This document shows positions 33,252 through 40,944 of a DNA stretch of 64,000 bases, one piece after another. Origin of the DNA: DAMCZI01 sp032095175. Lineage in GTDB: Bacteria; Bacillota; Clostridia; Clostridiales; Caloramatoraceae. The notes under the pieces are model-generated. The model was not told the origin of the DNA. It saw only the letters and a list, made by a program, of their open reading frames with translations, and did not search any database. Made by a program: the position numbers and the translations under genes. Where the stretch lies: contig DAMCZI010000015.1 in NCBI GenBank assembly GCA_032095175.1, positions 1-64,000 on the forward strand. The letters are read 5' to 3'. The number at the start of each line of letters is the position of its first letter. Position 1 is the first letter of the stretch.

Positions 33252-33770
33252 TTAAACTAAAATAATAACAATCAAAAGTCCTGTACACACCCCTAGATAC
33301 CTGTAAAGCCTTTCATTTTTTACTCTGGTTGCCTCAGCCTTCTTTTCAAGCTCCTCAAGCTTTTTAATAGTAATATTGAAGTTCTTTTTTTGGCCCTCAA
33401 TATCACTGTTTCCTAGAGACTGCACAAAAGCCTCCAATACATCTATCTCCTCTTTTCCAAAGCATAATTGGTCTTTTTTTAACCTGTAGGCCTCCTTAAA
33501 TGCATCATAAACATTATCCTTTGCCCTTGATTTCAATATCTTTGCCATTTCATCCAAAAGTCCAGCTATGGCACTGCTGCTCTTATTAGAAGTAAATTCA
33601 AGGGCTTCTCCTAGAGGAAGGGCAGAATATATCATTTCAGTCTCTAAAATCTGCAGAGCATACTGCATTTCCCTTGTCTGTCTAACCCTCTCAACATACA
33701 TTCCAGAGTAGATTAATCCAATCCCACCTGCTGCTATAACTACTATCAAGCTTCCAAGTATTTTTAGCAT
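33252..33770 (-). CDS. spoIIIAB: Stage III sporulation protein AB
   Basis: The 172-residue protein has membrane helices at both ends (about 2-22 and 152-171) and a cytosolic helical body between them (RVRQTREMQYALQILETEMIY, parts TREMQYALQILETE). The fold resembles GspF/PilC-type platform proteins. It partners the ATPase SpoIIIAA. An unusual gap of 261 bases with a family B element separates it from spoIIIAA. Confidence 0.9.
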   Translation of the reverse strand: MLKILGSLIVVIAAGGIGLIYSGMYVERVRQTREMQYALQILETEMIYSALPLGEALEFTSNKSSSAIAGLLDEMAKILKSRAKDNVYDAFKEAYRLKKDQLCFGKEEIDVLEAFVQSLGNSDIEGQKKNFNITIKKLEELEKKAEATRVKNERLYRYLGVCTGLLIVIILV

Positions 33771-33802
33771 TTTTATCCCTCCGTTAAATTTTTATGTTAT
33801 AT

Positions 33803-34031
33803 AAATCACAATAAAGATTTTAAATAATGTATATTGCAATTTAGAAATCAAGGAATATGATTTACATATATTGCATAAATGATTTTACATTTTTTAAAAA
33901 TCATTTATGCGATATATTTTCCGAAATTCATATAACGCAATAAATACCATAATGTAAAATCTTTATTGCGTTATATATAGCATAAATGTTTAGGGTCGAG
34001 CAATGTAGAATCATTTATGCGAAACATATAG
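33803..34031 (+). repeat. Family B element, enlarged copy B2, between spoIIIAA and spoIIIAB
   Basis: It carries the left module (AATCAAGGAATATGATTT at about 33887-33904... then ATTGCATAAATG hairpin), a second hairpin (CGCAATAAATACCATAATG to CTTTATTGCGT), and the core GCATAAATGTTTAGGGTCGA with GCAATGTAGAATCATTTATGC at the right end. Compared with the 120-bp copies it has about 110 extra bases of internal palindromes. No ORF is present. Confidence 0.75.
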
Positions 34032-34994
34032 TCACTTTACCTCAATAATCTTCTCAATAGTTCCAGGTCCATTCTTTCCACTTAGTATTACTATTCTTTC
34101 AAAGGACTTTCTTTCTATAAGGCTCTTTATTCCTGGCTTTTTAACAATCTCCTCCATGTCCCTTCCATGAACAGTTGCTATTACAACGACACCTGAATTA
34201 ATGGCATTTTCTATAGCCTCAGCATCATCTATACTTCCTATTTCATCAACAGCTATTATCTCTGGAGACATGGAACGAAGAAGCATTATAATCCCCTGAG
34301 CCTTTGGACAGGCATCCAATACATCTGTCCTTATTCCTACATCCCTCTGTGGTATTCCCATGTAGCAGCCAGCAATCTCGGAACGCTCATCTACAACCCC
34401 GACCTTATATCCGTCCCTGCCGTTTCCTCCTTCGCTGCTTAATATTCTTATTGCATCTCTAAGAAGTGTAGTTTTTCCGCATCCTGGTGGTGAAGCTATA
34501 AGTGTATGCTTAAGCCTGTCTCCATATAAAAGTCCAACAATCTCTCTGGCACACCCCTTTATTTCCTTTGCAATTCTAATGTTTATTCCAGAAATGTTTT
34601 TTATAGTTTTAATCCTTCCATTCTCAATTACTGCTCTTCCACAAAGCCCTACCCTATGTCCTCCCCTAAGGGTTAAAAAGCCCTGTTTCAATTCTTCCTC
34701 CACAGCATATATTGAATAATTGCACATAAACTGCAATATCTTTTCAATTTCACTTCTATCCAATACAAAGGCGTTTGAAGGTATGAGAGATATCCTTCCA
34801 TCCCTTCCTACAAAATAATCTCTTCCACATTTAAAAACCATTAAGGGTTTTTCTGCTCTAATCCTTATTTCCTCTACGTCTTTTATATCTTCAGCAGGTA
34901 TTTTTTTCAGAAGAGACCCCACCCCTTCGGTCAATACTGGATATATATCCCTCTCCAATATCACCATAGTTTTCATCTTAGAATTTTCAAGCAA
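34032..34994 (-). CDS. spoIIIAA: Stage III sporulation protein AA (secretion-type ATPase)
   Basis: SpoIIIAA is the cytosolic ATPase of the SpoIIIA-SpoIIQ channel and resembles type II/IV secretion ATPases. Walker A is ASPPGCGKTTLLRD (about 168-181), Walker B-like ITAVDEIG (here IIAVDEIGSIDDAEA), with GVVVIATVHGRDMEE after it. The start is a TTG at 34994, chosen because GGAGGGG lies five bases upstream; ATG codons 18 and 27 bases further in are alternatives. Length 320 is usual. Confidence 0.92.
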   Translation of the reverse strand: MLENSKMKTMVILERDIYPVLTEGVGSLLKKIPAEDIKDVEEIRIRAEKPLMVFKCGRDYFVGRDGRISLIPSNAFVLDRSEIEKILQFMCNYSIYAVEEELKQGFLTLRGGHRVGLCGRAVIENGRIKTIKNISGINIRIAKEIKGCAREIVGLLYGDRLKHTLIASPPGCGKTTLLRDAIRILSSEGGNGRDGYKVGVVDERSEIAGCYMGIPQRDVGIRTDVLDACPKAQGIIMLLRSMSPEIIAVDEIGSIDDAEAIENAINSGVVVIATVHGRDMEEIVKKPGIKSLIERKSFERIVILSGKNGPGTIEKIIEVK

Positions 34995-35022
34995 CTTGTC
35001 CCCTCCTTTCTTAGTTATATGT

Positions 35023-35048
35023 TTATTATGGTGAAGAGGAATTTATGA
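35023..35048 (-). promoter_or_regulatory. Possible sigma-E-type promoter of the spoIIIA operon
   Basis: On the minus strand TCATAAA and CATAATAA are spaced 11 bases apart upstream of spoIIIAA, a partial match to the sigma-E pattern known to drive spoIIIA in B. subtilis. Spacing is shorter than usual, so the call is weak. Confidence 0.3.
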
Positions 35049-35069
35049 CAAGAAAAAGGGGATAGAGAA

Positions 35070-35170
35070 AGGTAACAGGCACTTGAGTCGAATGAGAAAA
35101 GCGAAATAAAGAAAGAGGGAGGTACATGAGTTGTTAACTCATGTACCTCCCTCTTTCTTTATTTCGCTTT
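35070..35170. repeat. REP-like element with a perfect 35-bp palindrome
   Basis: The head GGTAACAGGCACTTGAGT (35070-35087) is identical to that at 15019. It is followed by a perfect inverted repeat: 35098-35132 pairs base for base with 35136-35170 around a 3-base loop. On the minus strand the palindrome directly follows the stop of the CD1247-type gene and runs into CTTTTC, so it can also act as that gene's terminator. Confidence 0.8.
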
Positions 35171-35171
35171 A

Positions 35172-35612
35172 TTATTCTTCATCATCATGATGTCCGCAGC
35201 AATCGCATTCAAACTCAATTGGAAGCGGTTCGTTGCAGTTAGGGCAGAGTATTTCATCTTCCTCTTCATCAAGCATTTCTTCGTCTACATATACTGTCTC
35301 ATGGCAGTTTGGGCATTCCATTTCGATGAATCCATCGTCTTCACCACATTCGCCGCATCCACAGCCACATTCATCATCTTCGTCTTCATCTTCATATAGG
35401 TCTTCTTCAACTACTGCTAAATCCTCGTCTATTGCATTTACATATTCGTCTAGTTCCTGAGTTTCTTCACCTAGAAGATCTATTTCATCAGCCATATCCT
35501 CTAAAACATCAATCATGGCCATTAATAGTCTTCCTTCCTTTGTGCTCTCGTCAATTGTTAATCCATCAGCAAGACCTCTTAGGTATGCTACTCTTTCCTT
35601 TATTCCATCCAT
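35172..35612 (-). CDS. Acidic zinc-ribbon protein, CD1247 N-terminal domain family
   Basis: The 146-residue protein begins MDGIKERVAYLRGLADGL, the conserved N-terminal domain named after Clostridioides CD1247. A strongly acidic middle (EEDLYEDEDEDDE) and Cys-rich segments follow: CGCGCGECG, CPNCHE, CPNCNE and CDCCGHH, which suggest two or more zinc ribbons. The start at 35612 has AAGGAGG ten bases upstream. The function is not known. It commonly lies between efp and spoIIIAA in clostridia, as here. Confidence 0.82.
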   Translation of the reverse strand: MDGIKERVAYLRGLADGLTIDESTKEGRLLMAMIDVLEDMADEIDLLGEETQELDEYVNAIDEDLAVVEEDLYEDEDEDDECGCGCGECGEDDGFIEMECPNCHETVYVDEEMLDEEEDEILCPNCNEPLPIEFECDCCGHHDDEE

Positions 35613-35675
35613 TGCCTTAAACCTCCTTATAGTAAAACATTGGACCATCGAAAAATAAGATATATTTATTATGGT

Positions 35676-36233
35676 TTATACACGTGACATATATTCACCA
35701 GTTCTTGTGTCTATTCTTATAACGTCTCCTGTGTTAACGAAAAGAGGTACGTTGAAAGTAGCTCCTGTTTCAACAGTTGCTGGCTTCATGGTATTAGTTG
35801 CTGTATCTCCCTTAACACCTGGTTCTGTAGCTGTAATCTCAAGTTCAACAAAGTTTGGTGGCTCAACTGAGAATGCTTCGCCCTTGAAGAACTTAATGAT
35901 TGCAAACATGTTTTCCTTAAGATACTTTATGGAATCCTCAACCTTATCCGCATTAAGTGGAATCTGGTCATATGTACTCATATCCATAAAGTAGTATAAA
36001 ACTCCATCATTGTAAAGATACTGCATTTCTTTTCTTTCAATTATTGCTTCTGGGAACTTATCAGTTGGGTTGAATGTTCTTTCTACAACTCCACCAGTTA
36101 AAACGTTTCTTATCTTTGTTCTAACGAAAGCAGCTCCCTTTCCTGGCTTAACATGCATAAAGTATGTTACTGTAAAAACTTGTCCATCGAGTTCAAAAGT
36201 AGAACCATTTCTAAAATCTCCTGCTGTAATCAT
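35676..36233 (-). CDS. efp: Translation elongation factor P
   Basis: EF-P relieves ribosome stalling at proline stretches. The 185-residue protein has the KOW-like domain 1 with FMHVKPGKGAAFVRTKI, in part VKPGKGAAFVRT (loop residue Lys28-29 region), and OB domains 2 and 3 ending TGATFNVPLFVNTGDVIRIDTRTGEYMSR (part: FVNTGDVIRIDTRTGEY). Its position between aroQ and spoIIIAA is conserved in Firmicutes. A family A repeat separates it from aroQ. Confidence 0.96.
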   Translation of the reverse strand: MITAGDFRNGSTFELDGQVFTVTYFMHVKPGKGAAFVRTKIRNVLTGGVVERTFNPTDKFPEAIIERKEMQYLYNDGVLYYFMDMSTYDQIPLNADKVEDSIKYLKENMFAIIKFFKGEAFSVEPPNFVELEITATEPGVKGDTATNTMKPATVETGATFNVPLFVNTGDVIRIDTRTGEYMSRV

Positions 36234-36297
36234 GAATTAGATCCCTCCATAGATATTATTTACATTTATTTTTTATTTTAAACACCAATATAAGCTG

Positions 36298-36414
36298 CTA
36301 TATATGTTGCATTAAAATTCTTGCATTCTGCCTTTTCAAATAGCCCCGCCAAACTAGTTCGACTCTTGGATGTTTAAAAAGGCGGAATGTAATAGAATTT
36401 TTGCAACATATATA
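36298..36414 (+). repeat. Family A interspersed palindromic element, copy A3
   Basis: The ends ATATATGTTGCA and TGCAACATATAT are matched terminal inverted repeats. Inside are AAAATTCTTGCATTCTGCC, core TAGTTCGACTCTTGGATG and AAGGCGGAATGTAATAGAAT. It lies in the efp-aroQ gap. This copy shows the outer ends most clearly. Confidence 0.8.
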
Positions 36415-36474
36415 AACGCAACTTACATAAAACAAAAATATTTCCGCTCCTTAAAGGACAAAAAGGCCTGATGT

Positions 36475-36933
36475 CTAGTTTACTTCATCTTTCACATCAT
36501 CAGGGATCTTCCCGTTTATAAGTGCCATGATGGCCAGAACATAGCCGTAATAGCCAAGCCCAGTTATCTGCCCAATACATGCGGGAGAGACAACGGATTT
36601 TCTTCTAAATTCTTCCCTTGCATATATATTGCTTATATGAACCTCAATCGTTGGCAAGGAAACTGCCATTATAGCATCATATATTGCTATGCTGTAATGA
36701 GTATAAGCGCCAGGATTTATGACGATTCCATCATATTTTCCCAAAGCATTTTGTATGAAATCCACTATTTCCCCTTCATGATTGCTCTGCAGTATATCCT
36801 CTTCAACTCCAATGCCTTCACAATACTTATGTATATACTCACAAAGTTCATTATAGTTCATAGTTCCATACACGTTTTTTTCCCTTATTCCAAGCAAATT
36901 AAGATTTGGTCCGTTTATAATTAGTATTTTCAC
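36475..36933 (-). CDS. aroQ: 3-dehydroquinate dehydratase, type II
   Basis: AroQ performs the third step of the shikimate pathway. The GTG at 36933 (VKILIINGPNLNLLG) is preferred because family members begin exactly there; an ATG 24 codons upstream would add a stretch without similarity. The active-site Tyr is in NVYGTMNY, followed by QSNHEGEIVDFIQ, VINPGAYTHYSIAIYDA and the VHISNIYAREEFRRKS loop. Length becomes 152, normal. It is separated from aroK by about 270 bases with a family B element. Confidence 0.93.
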   Translation of the reverse strand: MKILIINGPNLNLLGIREKNVYGTMNYNELCEYIHKYCEGIGVEEDILQSNHEGEIVDFIQNALGKYDGIVINPGAYTHYSIAIYDAIMAVSLPTIEVHISNIYAREEFRRKSVVSPACIGQITGLGYYGYVLAIMALINGKIPDDVKDEVN

Positions 36934-37082
36934 AATACCACTTCCAATATTATGGTATATAATTGAAGAACAGCCTTTATATGCACAACAATTGTATTTT
37001 ATCAAATTTTTAGCTATATTGCAAACAAATATTGTATTTCCTCAAAAAATGAATTATGACTTTTTCTACACTAATACTATAT

Positions 37083-37192
37083 TAGGCATATTCAAGGAAA
37101 AATCTTTGACTATATTAATCGCACTAAAGATTTTACATTGGATGCTGTGCAATTAACAAATCAAGGAATATGATTCCCTTGAATATGCCTTA
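37083..37192 (+). repeat. Family B-related element, copy B3, between aroK and aroQ
   Basis: The left module of family B (ATTAATCGCACTAAAGATTT, then AATCAAGGAATATGATT) is present without the GGGTCGAG core. It is enclosed by different ends: AGGCATATTCAAGG (37084-37097) pairs with CCTTGAATATGCCT (37177-37190). It may be a variant or composite. Confidence 0.65.
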
Positions 37193-37199
37193 AATTATC

Positions 37200-37700
37200 T
37201 TATAGCTTTCCCTTAAGAAGTGAAGCTATTTTTATTGCTGTTTCATAGGGAGTTCCATTATTTATTATTTCATAATTGCAATATTCTTTATATATGTTAT
37301 ATCTTTCATCATAAATCTGGTGGATCTTAGATATTCCATCCTTAAGCAGTGGTCTGGTTTCTATATCTATATTCTGCTTAATCATATCAATTGGCCTGTT
37401 TAAAAATATAATAATCCCATTCCTTTTTAAGCATTCCATATTACAGCTTCTTTTTATAACTCCACCTCCAGTTGATATAACCCTGGAAGCTTTTTTTGAC
37501 AGTTCCTCAGCTGCCCTTGTTTCACAATCTCTGAAATATTCCTCTCCTATATCGAAAAGCTCTGATATTCTTTTTCCCTCTTTTTTCACAATATATTCAT
37601 CCATATCACAAAATTCCATCCCCAGTTTTCTGGCAAGAAGCTTCCCAACTGTGCTTTTCCCACTACCCGGCATCCCAATTAAAACAACATTCTTTCTCAT
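37200..37700 (-). CDS. aroK: Shikimate kinase
   Basis: The 166-residue P-loop kinase has Walker A GMPGSGKSTVGK (residues 8-19), FCDMDEYIVK with the shikimate-binding Asp, EEYFRDCETRAA, and STGGGVI (the GGG of the shikimate site). Walker-like RPLLKDG holds the lid Arg. GGAGAGAG precedes the ATG at 37700. With aroQ it makes a small shikimate pair next to efp. Confidence 0.95.
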   Translation of the reverse strand: MRKNVVLIGMPGSGKSTVGKLLARKLGMEFCDMDEYIVKKEGKRISELFDIGEEYFRDCETRAAEELSKKASRVISTGGGVIKRSCNMECLKRNGIIIFLNRPIDMIKQNIDIETRPLLKDGISKIHQIYDERYNIYKEYCNYEIINNGTPYETAIKIASLLKGKL

Positions 37701-37758
37701 ACTCTCTCCTTGTCCAATATTTATTATATATATATTATCGTTAGCAGAACCCTTTTGA

Positions 37759-39537
37759 TTACTCTGTCATATATTCTACAAACAGAACTCTTGATGATCC
37801 TGGAAGACTTATTTTCTTTTTATCACCAATTTTTATATAGGTTATGCTGTCCTTAACTCTTTGATTTCGTTCTGGCTTATCACTTTTTAAATTCTTTTCA
37901 TCAGATATTATCCTTATTCCCTCCACTCCCCTGTATTCTAAAAGCTCTGGTACTACCTGAGCAATTGATATTCCGCTACTATAACTGTTAAGATTTCTTA
38001 TAACAGGAGGAAAGGATTGCCCGGTTAATTCATCTTTTATGGTTACCATAATTCTTCCTGTAAGTTCACTTTCTGAATCTATAACATGGGCTGCAATTTT
38101 TCTTCTCTTATTTCTTTTTATTAGTACTATAACACAAGTTGCCGCAATTAAAACTAATAAACTTCCTCCAATTAAATAACCATTTAAATTTATTGTTCTA
38201 TTTTTCTTTAGCTCAGGCTTTAAAGGTTCTATTTTATTTTCACTTACTTTAGTGCTGTCGGCAATTTTAAGTTTAATTTTTTCACTTTCTCTATAAAAGC
38301 TGCTTCCATCCACCCTTACCATTATTTCAACATTACCCTCAGCAGGAACTTTACAGGCCCCTTCAAATCCATTTTCTGAGTTATTCATTTTAATTTCTTC
38401 TATTAAATCCCCTTTTTCACTACAAACAATTATCTTTCCATTAAGTCCCTTGTAAAAATCCTTATCCTCAAGTCTTAGACCATTACTTGTAAGATATGCA
38501 GATACATTTACAACATCTAAAGGTTTATATTCTCCATCTGGAGTTTTAGTTACATCAAGTCCAAGTTCATAATTATATATAAGATTTACATCTGCATTTT
38601 GCCCTTTTTGTCCCTTTATTCCAAGGGTCCAACTGCCGCACCCTGGAGTAAGAAGCTTTACAAGTGTGTATTTATTTGAATAGGAGCAATATATATCATC
38701 AGCTGGAATACTCTTTATACTGCCATTATTATCTGTTATTTTCAATTCTACTTTACCCTGGGACATTATTGAAATATTTACCTCAACTACATTTGAATTT
38801 GGTATATCAATCTGTACATTTTGAAAATCTCCATTTAGCTGTACATTTCCCTTTGATATCATTTTAAGCTGTGAACTATCTGCAAATATTTCTCCAAAAA
38901 TCCAGGGTAAATCTCTTGCTGCATTTATTATAAAGGACTTACCATTAGTTTCGCTTGCAATTTTTTTTAGCAGATTAACATCAACACTGCCATCAGCATT
39001 AAGCCCAATTGTATAAATTTTATAACCCTTTTCCTTAGATATTTGTATAGCCTTTGTAATATCGCCATTGGATTGTGCAATTGATCTTTCAGGGTCATTT
39101 TTACCATCAGAAAGTAGTATTATTGTAGGAATACCACCTTCCTTAGTTCCCTTTTCCAAATTGTTTATACTTTCTAAAAGCCCAAGACCTATATCCGTTG
39201 AATCAGATTTTGGTATATCCTTAATAAGTTTTTTTAGGTTATCCCTATCCTCAAACGACTTTATACCCTTAAGCTCAATGTTTTTTACTATTTTGCTTCC
39301 ATATGCAGTAAGCCCTATACTGTCACCTTTCCCACGACACATGTCAATAAAAAGTTTAATTGCTTCTCCTCTAATATTTTCAGGATCACTTTTTAGCATT
39401 GATTTACTTGCATCCATTAAAAAAATGGCCTTTAATTTTTCTCCTTTGTTTCCACTAGCCATTGATGTATTAATATGAAGGGTAAAACAATATAAGAAAA
39501 CTACCACAACTGAAGTCAACCTTTTAATTAATTTCAC
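37759..39537 (-). CDS. Membrane-anchored von Willebrand factor A protein of the first pilMNO module
   Basis: A signal peptide (about 1-28) is followed by a vWA domain (about 35-215) with MIDAS residues DASKS (AIFLMDASKSM) and LLSDGKNDPERS, a beta-rich region, one membrane helix (about 460-480, LIGGSLLVLIAATCVIVLI) with a basic stop-transfer, and a cytosolic tail of about 110 residues (GRIMVTIKDELTGQSFPP). It is a paralogue of the 48092-50191 product. The GTG at 39537 has GGGGGAG nearby and begins right at the signal peptide. It lies downstream of pilM-pilN-pilO, so it is probably a surface part of this pilus system; an adhesin role is inferred. Confidence 0.82.
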   Translation of the reverse strand: MKLIKRLTSVVVVFLYCFTLHINTSMASGNKGEKLKAIFLMDASKSMLKSDPENIRGEAIKLFIDMCRGKGDSIGLTAYGSKIVKNIELKGIKSFEDRDNLKKLIKDIPKSDSTDIGLGLLESINNLEKGTKEGGIPTIILLSDGKNDPERSIAQSNGDITKAIQISKEKGYKIYTIGLNADGSVDVNLLKKIASETNGKSFIINAARDLPWIFGEIFADSSQLKMISKGNVQLNGDFQNVQIDIPNSNVVEVNISIMSQGKVELKITDNNGSIKSIPADDIYCSYSNKYTLVKLLTPGCGSWTLGIKGQKGQNADVNLIYNYELGLDVTKTPDGEYKPLDVVNVSAYLTSNGLRLEDKDFYKGLNGKIIVCSEKGDLIEEIKMNNSENGFEGACKVPAEGNVEIMVRVDGSSFYRESEKIKLKIADSTKVSENKIEPLKPELKKNRTINLNGYLIGGSLLVLIAATCVIVLIKRNKRRKIAAHVIDSESELTGRIMVTIKDELTGQSFPPVIRNLNSYSSGISIAQVVPELLEYRGVEGIRIISDEKNLKSDKPERNQRVKDSITYIKIGDKKKISLPGSSRVLFVEYMTE

Positions 39538-39590
39538 AAAATCTCCCCCTATAGGCTTAAATTCAAGCATAAAAATTTATATTATGTTTA

Positions 39591-39625
39591 ACATAAATGT
39601 TTTAGGGTCGAGCAATATAGAATAT
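39591..39625 (+). repeat. Family B core fragment, copy B4
   Basis: ACATAAATGTTTTAGGGTCG, followed by AGCAATATAGAAT, is the right-hand core module alone, without the left module, in the gap between pilO and the vWA gene. Confidence 0.6.
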
Positions 39626-39718
39626 ATTCTTCAAATTCCTGTATTTCCCTTTATTGTATTTATAATTATAATTGATATATTTTTTTGTTGTTGATATAAA
39701 CAGTAATAATGCAAAATC

Positions 39719-39742
39719 AGGCGTTCACATATGCAAACGCCT
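39719..39742 (-). terminator. Hairpin after pilO of module 1
   Basis: AGGCGTT and AACGCCT enclose a 10-base loop 13 bases past the pilO stop; ATTTTG follows on the minus strand. A weak terminator or attenuator before the vWA gene. Confidence 0.55.
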
Positions 39743-39755
39743 AAATTTCTATCCA

Positions 39756-40403
39756 TTATTTAAAAAGATTACCCTTTCCATAGATTCCAGTATTAAAATC
39801 ATAATCTATAGCCTTATCTGTAATTCTGCTGGTGTAATAATAATTCATTGTTAATATGAGATCCAAGTCTCCATTTTGAGGATCTGAGTTTATTCCAACT
39901 GCTTTAATATCAGCTATTCTTTTATCATTCTCTATAGAGTTTATATAACTCATTATAGGACCATAATCACCATTTGCATTCATAGAAACTGGAATAGCAT
40001 ATATCTTTTTTACACCCTCTTCTGCTTTAGAAGAATCAGCATTTGCATCAGTCTTAAATTCTATAGGCTCACCTAAACTTAATGTTAATATACTTACCTT
40101 ATTAGTATCGCCAAGTTTTTTAAGATTGTATGCTATTTCAGGATTTCTCTCCATTTCAGGCATTGCATCGAGATATTTTTCAAGTGTAACTTTTAATTCT
40201 TCAAGCTCCCCTTTTTGATTATCAATATTTTTCTCAGCTTCCTTTATTTTTTCTACTACAACTTTGCATTTCTCTACCCTATCATTGGCAGCATCAATCT
40301 TCTTTAAGAAGGGGTTTAAAAAAACGATATAATATAAATAAAAAAATGCAGCCACTCCTAATATTCCAATTAATATCTTTTCTCTTTTACCAAGGCTACT
40401 CAA
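39756..40403 (-). CDS. pilO: Type IV pilus alignment protein PilO, module 1
   Basis: The 215-residue bitopic protein has an N-terminal cytosolic end KREKIL, a membrane helix (about 10-30, LIGILGVAAFFYLYYIVFL), a coiled coil (about 35-75) and a ferredoxin-like external domain (KIYAIPVSMNANGDYGPIMSYINSIENDKRI, in part). It partners PilN and PilM to connect the motor to the pilus. Its paralogue at 50410 shares the N-terminal SLGKREKIL and C-terminal GIYGKGNLFK ends nearly exactly. Confidence 0.85.
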   Translation of the reverse strand: MSSLGKREKILIGILGVAAFFYLYYIVFLNPFLKKIDAANDRVEKCKVVVEKIKEAEKNIDNQKGELEELKVTLEKYLDAMPEMERNPEIAYNLKKLGDTNKVSILTLSLGEPIEFKTDANADSSKAEEGVKKIYAIPVSMNANGDYGPIMSYINSIENDKRIADIKAVGINSDPQNGDLDLILTMNYYYTSRITDKAIDYDFNTGIYGKGNLFK

Positions 40404-40415
40404 TTTTTGTACCCC

Positions 40416-40940
40416 CTAATACTTTATACTTATTGAGCATGTGAATTCAGATTTATCTTGTTCTTGGTCTATTCCATTTATTCTTGCTTCACTGTATTCC
40501 TTAGATTCCTGTAGATTAGCTGCAAATACGCAAAGAGAATTATAACTATTTGATTTTGCCTGAATTGTTATGATTCCATTACCCCATGCAAGACTGCTAA
40601 ATGACACATCACCAGTCATATATTTTTCAAGACCTCTTATCTTAGCTTCGGCATCCGGTAGTAACTTTGTAATTATTTCTACTGATGCTATGTGAATTTT
40701 ATATGTACTTATTTCTTTTTTAATTTCCTCACTTTCCTTCAAAATTCCCTCTCCTGCTTTTATTTCCTCTTGAAGTTTCTTTTCCCTGGAGTTTATAACA
40801 TTAAGCTCAATTATCGGGAATGCTACTCCAACAAGAAGTAAAGCCAATATAATACAAATGCATATTATCCTATTTCTTGTATTTGAGAGAAAACTATTCT
40901 TACGTTTTAGACTACTAGGAATAAGGTTTAATTCTGACAT
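40416..40940 (-). CDS. pilN: Type IV pilus assembly protein PilN, module 1
   Basis: The 174-residue bitopic protein begins MSELNLIPSSLKRK, the PilM-binding NLIP motif, then a membrane helix (about 27-46), a coiled coil and a small external domain. It recruits PilM on the cytosolic face and PilO outside. It lies four bases after pilM and 12 before pilO. The product of 51130-51654 is the same length and clearly homologous. Confidence 0.88.
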   Translation of the reverse strand: MSELNLIPSSLKRKNSFLSNTRNRIICICIILALLLVGVAFPIIELNVINSREKKLQEEIKAGEGILKESEEIKKEISTYKIHIASVEIITKLLPDAEAKIRGLEKYMTGDVSFSSLAWGNGIITIQAKSNSYNSLCVFAANLQESKEYSEARINGIDQEQDKSEFTCSISIKY

Positions 40941-40944
40941 ATGT

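Noticed and set aside
35233..35460. A serine-rich plus-strand open frame.
   Set aside because: It is the antisense reading of the acidic CD1247-type gene; poly-Ser comes from GAA/GAT codons on the other strand.
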